Of a stretch of DNA of 64,000 nucleotides, positions 62,515 through 64,000 are shown piece after piece. A program made the position numbers and the translations under genes. The notes under the pieces were generated by a model. It was not told the origin of the DNA. It worked only from the letters and a program-made list of their open reading frames with translations, and ran no database searches. Positions within the stretch are counted from its first letter, which is position 1. Every line of letters starts with the position of its first letter. This DNA comes from Sphingomonas sp. Mn802worker. Lineage in GTDB: Bacteria > Pseudomonadota > Alphaproteobacteria > Sphingomonadales > Sphingomonadaceae. The stretch lies in NCBI RefSeq assembly GCF_000382485.1, contig NZ_AORY01000004.1, forward strand, positions 186,001 through 250,000. The letters run 5' to 3'.

Positions 62515-63873
62515 TCAGCGCATCGGGACCTGCGATGGCGGATAATAAGGCGGCGGGGCTGGCGCGGGTGGCGCCGCCGGCACGACGTGCGTGGCGGTCG
62601 GGTCCTTGAGCAACCGCCATCCGGTCGGCAAGTAATCGGTCGACATGAAGAAATAAAAGGCACAGCTTCGGTCGCTGCGGTAGCTGCCGCCCTTCACCAG
62701 CCCGAAAGCGCGCGTCCCGAGAAACACTGGCGCACCGCTGTCGCCGCCCTGGCAGCTTGGCCCCGCCACCGTTACCCAGGTCGGCAGGCACGCTCCGCCG
62801 CACAATTGGCCCGCCGGCGCGAACGAGACGAGTTCGACGGGCGCACAACTGTAGCCGGTCCGCTCGCCGCGATGGCAGACGACATCGCCCGCGCGCATGC
62901 TGCTGAGCGCGCGCCGGCCGGCCACCGCGCGGCTGACCGTCTTGCCCGTGTCGGCGAAGAAGGCGGGTTGCAGCGGCACGGCGCTCGCGTTGACCTGCAC
63001 GTCCTGATAGCCCCAACCCCATTGACCGACGAACGAGAGCGCCTGAGCCTCGCCGTTCGGGCCGATGTAGGTCAGTTCGTCGGGGCAGTGCGCCGCGGTC
63101 GCGATCCCGGTGCGTGCACCATCGGTGACGACGAAGCCGGTGGTGCAGGCATATCGACGACCATCCGCCGGATCGACGCCGACGACGCGCGCGCCACCCT
63201 CCGCCATCATGTCCGCGCTCGCGACCACTCGGTCGGTCCGCACCCGAACCGGCACGCCCGCGATTGCCGTCAGTCTTGCGGTGAGCGCATCAACGCCCTC
63301 GCGATCGACATCGGATGGATTGACGATCACCACCAACTCGCCGGTCGCGAGATCGATCCCCATTCCCGGCGGGTGCGCCACCGCGGCGGCAAGCTCGGTC
63401 TGGTGCGAGGCGAGCGCCAGCTCCAGCGCCGCGCGCGTCGCCGACGCACCGGTGCGGAACACGATCGGCACGGCGATGCCGCCCGCCACGATCGATCGAT
63501 CGGGCACAGGCGCGTCGCCGGTCAGCAGGACGACAATGCGATACGCTGGACGGTGCTCGATCGAAATTCCTGCCAGCCGATCGGCCAACTCGATCGCTAG
63601 TCGATCGGTTACCGGCACTGTCTCTTCCTGCGCGATCAGCCGCGCACGTGCCTCGGTGAGCGGGACGCCGTACAGCCGCGCATATTCGCCCGCGTCCTGC
63701 GTGATCGCAGCGTCGGCGCTCTGGCGGGGAGGAAAGGCATCTGCTTCCACTGCGACCGTTGGCGGAGCCTGCACCGGAGCCGCCAGCACCTGCGCGTCGC
63801 CGGTGCTCGCAGCCGCCACCATCGCCACCGCACCCAGGGCGCCGCGCCACCATCTACCGATCCTGCTCGACAC
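62515..63873 (-). CDS. Secreted trypsin-like (S1 family) serine protease
   Basis: A 452-aa exported protease, starting with GTG and a signal segment (RGALGAVAMVAAASTGDAQVL). Residues about 45-230 form a pro-region, similar to streptogrisin-like pro-domains (ELAAAVAHPPGMGIDLATGEL). The protease domain holds the triad His262 (ATAAHC), Asp291 (YQDVQV) and Ser379 (GGDSGAPVF). Several Cys (YACTTG, HC, VVCHRG, YSCAP, LCGGAC, PSCQGG) suggest disulfides. The C-terminal tail is Pro-rich. It is probably activated by self-cleavage of the pro-region. Confidence 0.9.
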   Translation of the reverse strand: MSSRIGRWWRGALGAVAMVAAASTGDAQVLAAPVQAPPTVAVEADAFPPRQSADAAITQDAGEYARLYGVPLTEARARLIAQEETVPVTDRLAIELADRLAGISIEHRPAYRIVVLLTGDAPVPDRSIVAGGIAVPIVFRTGASATRAALELALASHQTELAAAVAHPPGMGIDLATGELVVIVNPSDVDREGVDALTARLTAIAGVPVRVRTDRVVASADMMAEGGARVVGVDPADGRRYACTTGFVVTDGARTGIATAAHCPDELTYIGPNGEAQALSFVGQWGWGYQDVQVNASAVPLQPAFFADTGKTVSRAVAGRRALSSMRAGDVVCHRGERTGYSCAPVELVSFAPAGQLCGGACLPTWVTVAGPSCQGGDSGAPVFLGTRAFGLVKGGSYRSDRSCAFYFFMSTDYLPTGWRLLKDPTATHVVPAAPPAPAPPPYYPPSQVPMR

Positions 63874-64000
63874 CCGCGCCTCTTAGCGCTACCTGCCCGA
63901 ACTTGTCCTGAACGAACATGCGCGAGCGCCGAACAGGCGTGCTGCCCTTGCAGCCAACGCGCAGCCACCCAATTTTGAAAGCCTCATGACCTTCCCGAAC

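Overview
The window is about 64 kb of high-GC chromosomal DNA from an alphaproteobacterium, most probably Sphingomonas or a close relative in the Sphingomonadaceae. Reasons: a serC-serA pair of the alphaproteobacterial type, hisZ near purA, cpdR divergent from an N-formylglutamate amidohydrolase gene, SapC- and CC_3452-like proteins, alphaproteobacterial SOS boxes (GTTC-N7-GTTC), an imuA-imuB-dnaE2 mutasome, PHA synthase with a phasin, and many GTG/TTG starts.

Layout. 1-7.5 kb: end of an extensin-like lipoprotein gene, then the + strand genes serC, serA, a small DUF559 nuclease-like gene bracketed by inverted palindromic repeats, hisZ, a TonB-C-like protein and purA. 7.5-22.9 kb: almost all on the - strand: a Ser/Thr-rich secreted protein, aroC, a GNAT, fabI, a YihY membrane protein, a DnaJ-like chaperone, a transglutaminase plus fused ATP-grasp/alpha-E protein, a glycosyltransferase, two secreted metallopeptidase-like proteins and the stringent-response enzyme. 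22.9-36 kb: HxlR regulator, thioesterase, TSUP exporter, aminotransferase, phaC-phasin, clpS, a broken dienelactone hydrolase, GST, DUF1289, AI-2E permease, DEAD-box helicase and an S9 peptidase.

36.0-38.4 kb is the clearest accessory region. A degenerate 2.3 kb island sits in a tRNA-Val(GAC) gene, bounded by a perfect 54-bp duplication of the tRNA 3-prime end. It carries a truncated DUF3883 gene, a frame-decayed HNH gene and the C-terminal remnant of a tyrosine integrase. At 39.8 kb there is a good candidate small RNA on the - strand, with a CCUCCUCCC motif, three stem-loops and its own promoter and terminator.

40-50 kb: cytochrome b561, SapC, a D-lactate-type FAD oxidase, a group of poorly characterised small genes (receiver-like protein, RadC-like protein, small membrane proteins, membrane-anchored LuxR), a TetR regulator and a hybrid histidine kinase. 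50-57.6 kb: the SOS mutagenesis cassette imuA-imuB-dnaE2, with one LexA box before imuA and a second before dnaE2. ImuB carries about 480 extra residues near its N-terminus. 57.9-61.9 kb: E1-alpha, E1-beta and E2 of a branched-chain 2-oxoacid dehydrogenase; no E3 gene is present. 62.3-63.9 kb: a tiny membrane protein and a secreted trypsin-like protease.

Most of the window is ordinary core genome. The observations most worth following are the repeat-bracketed DUF559 gene, the tRNA-Val island, the small RNA, the enlarged ImuB and the inverted repeat in front of the phasin gene.
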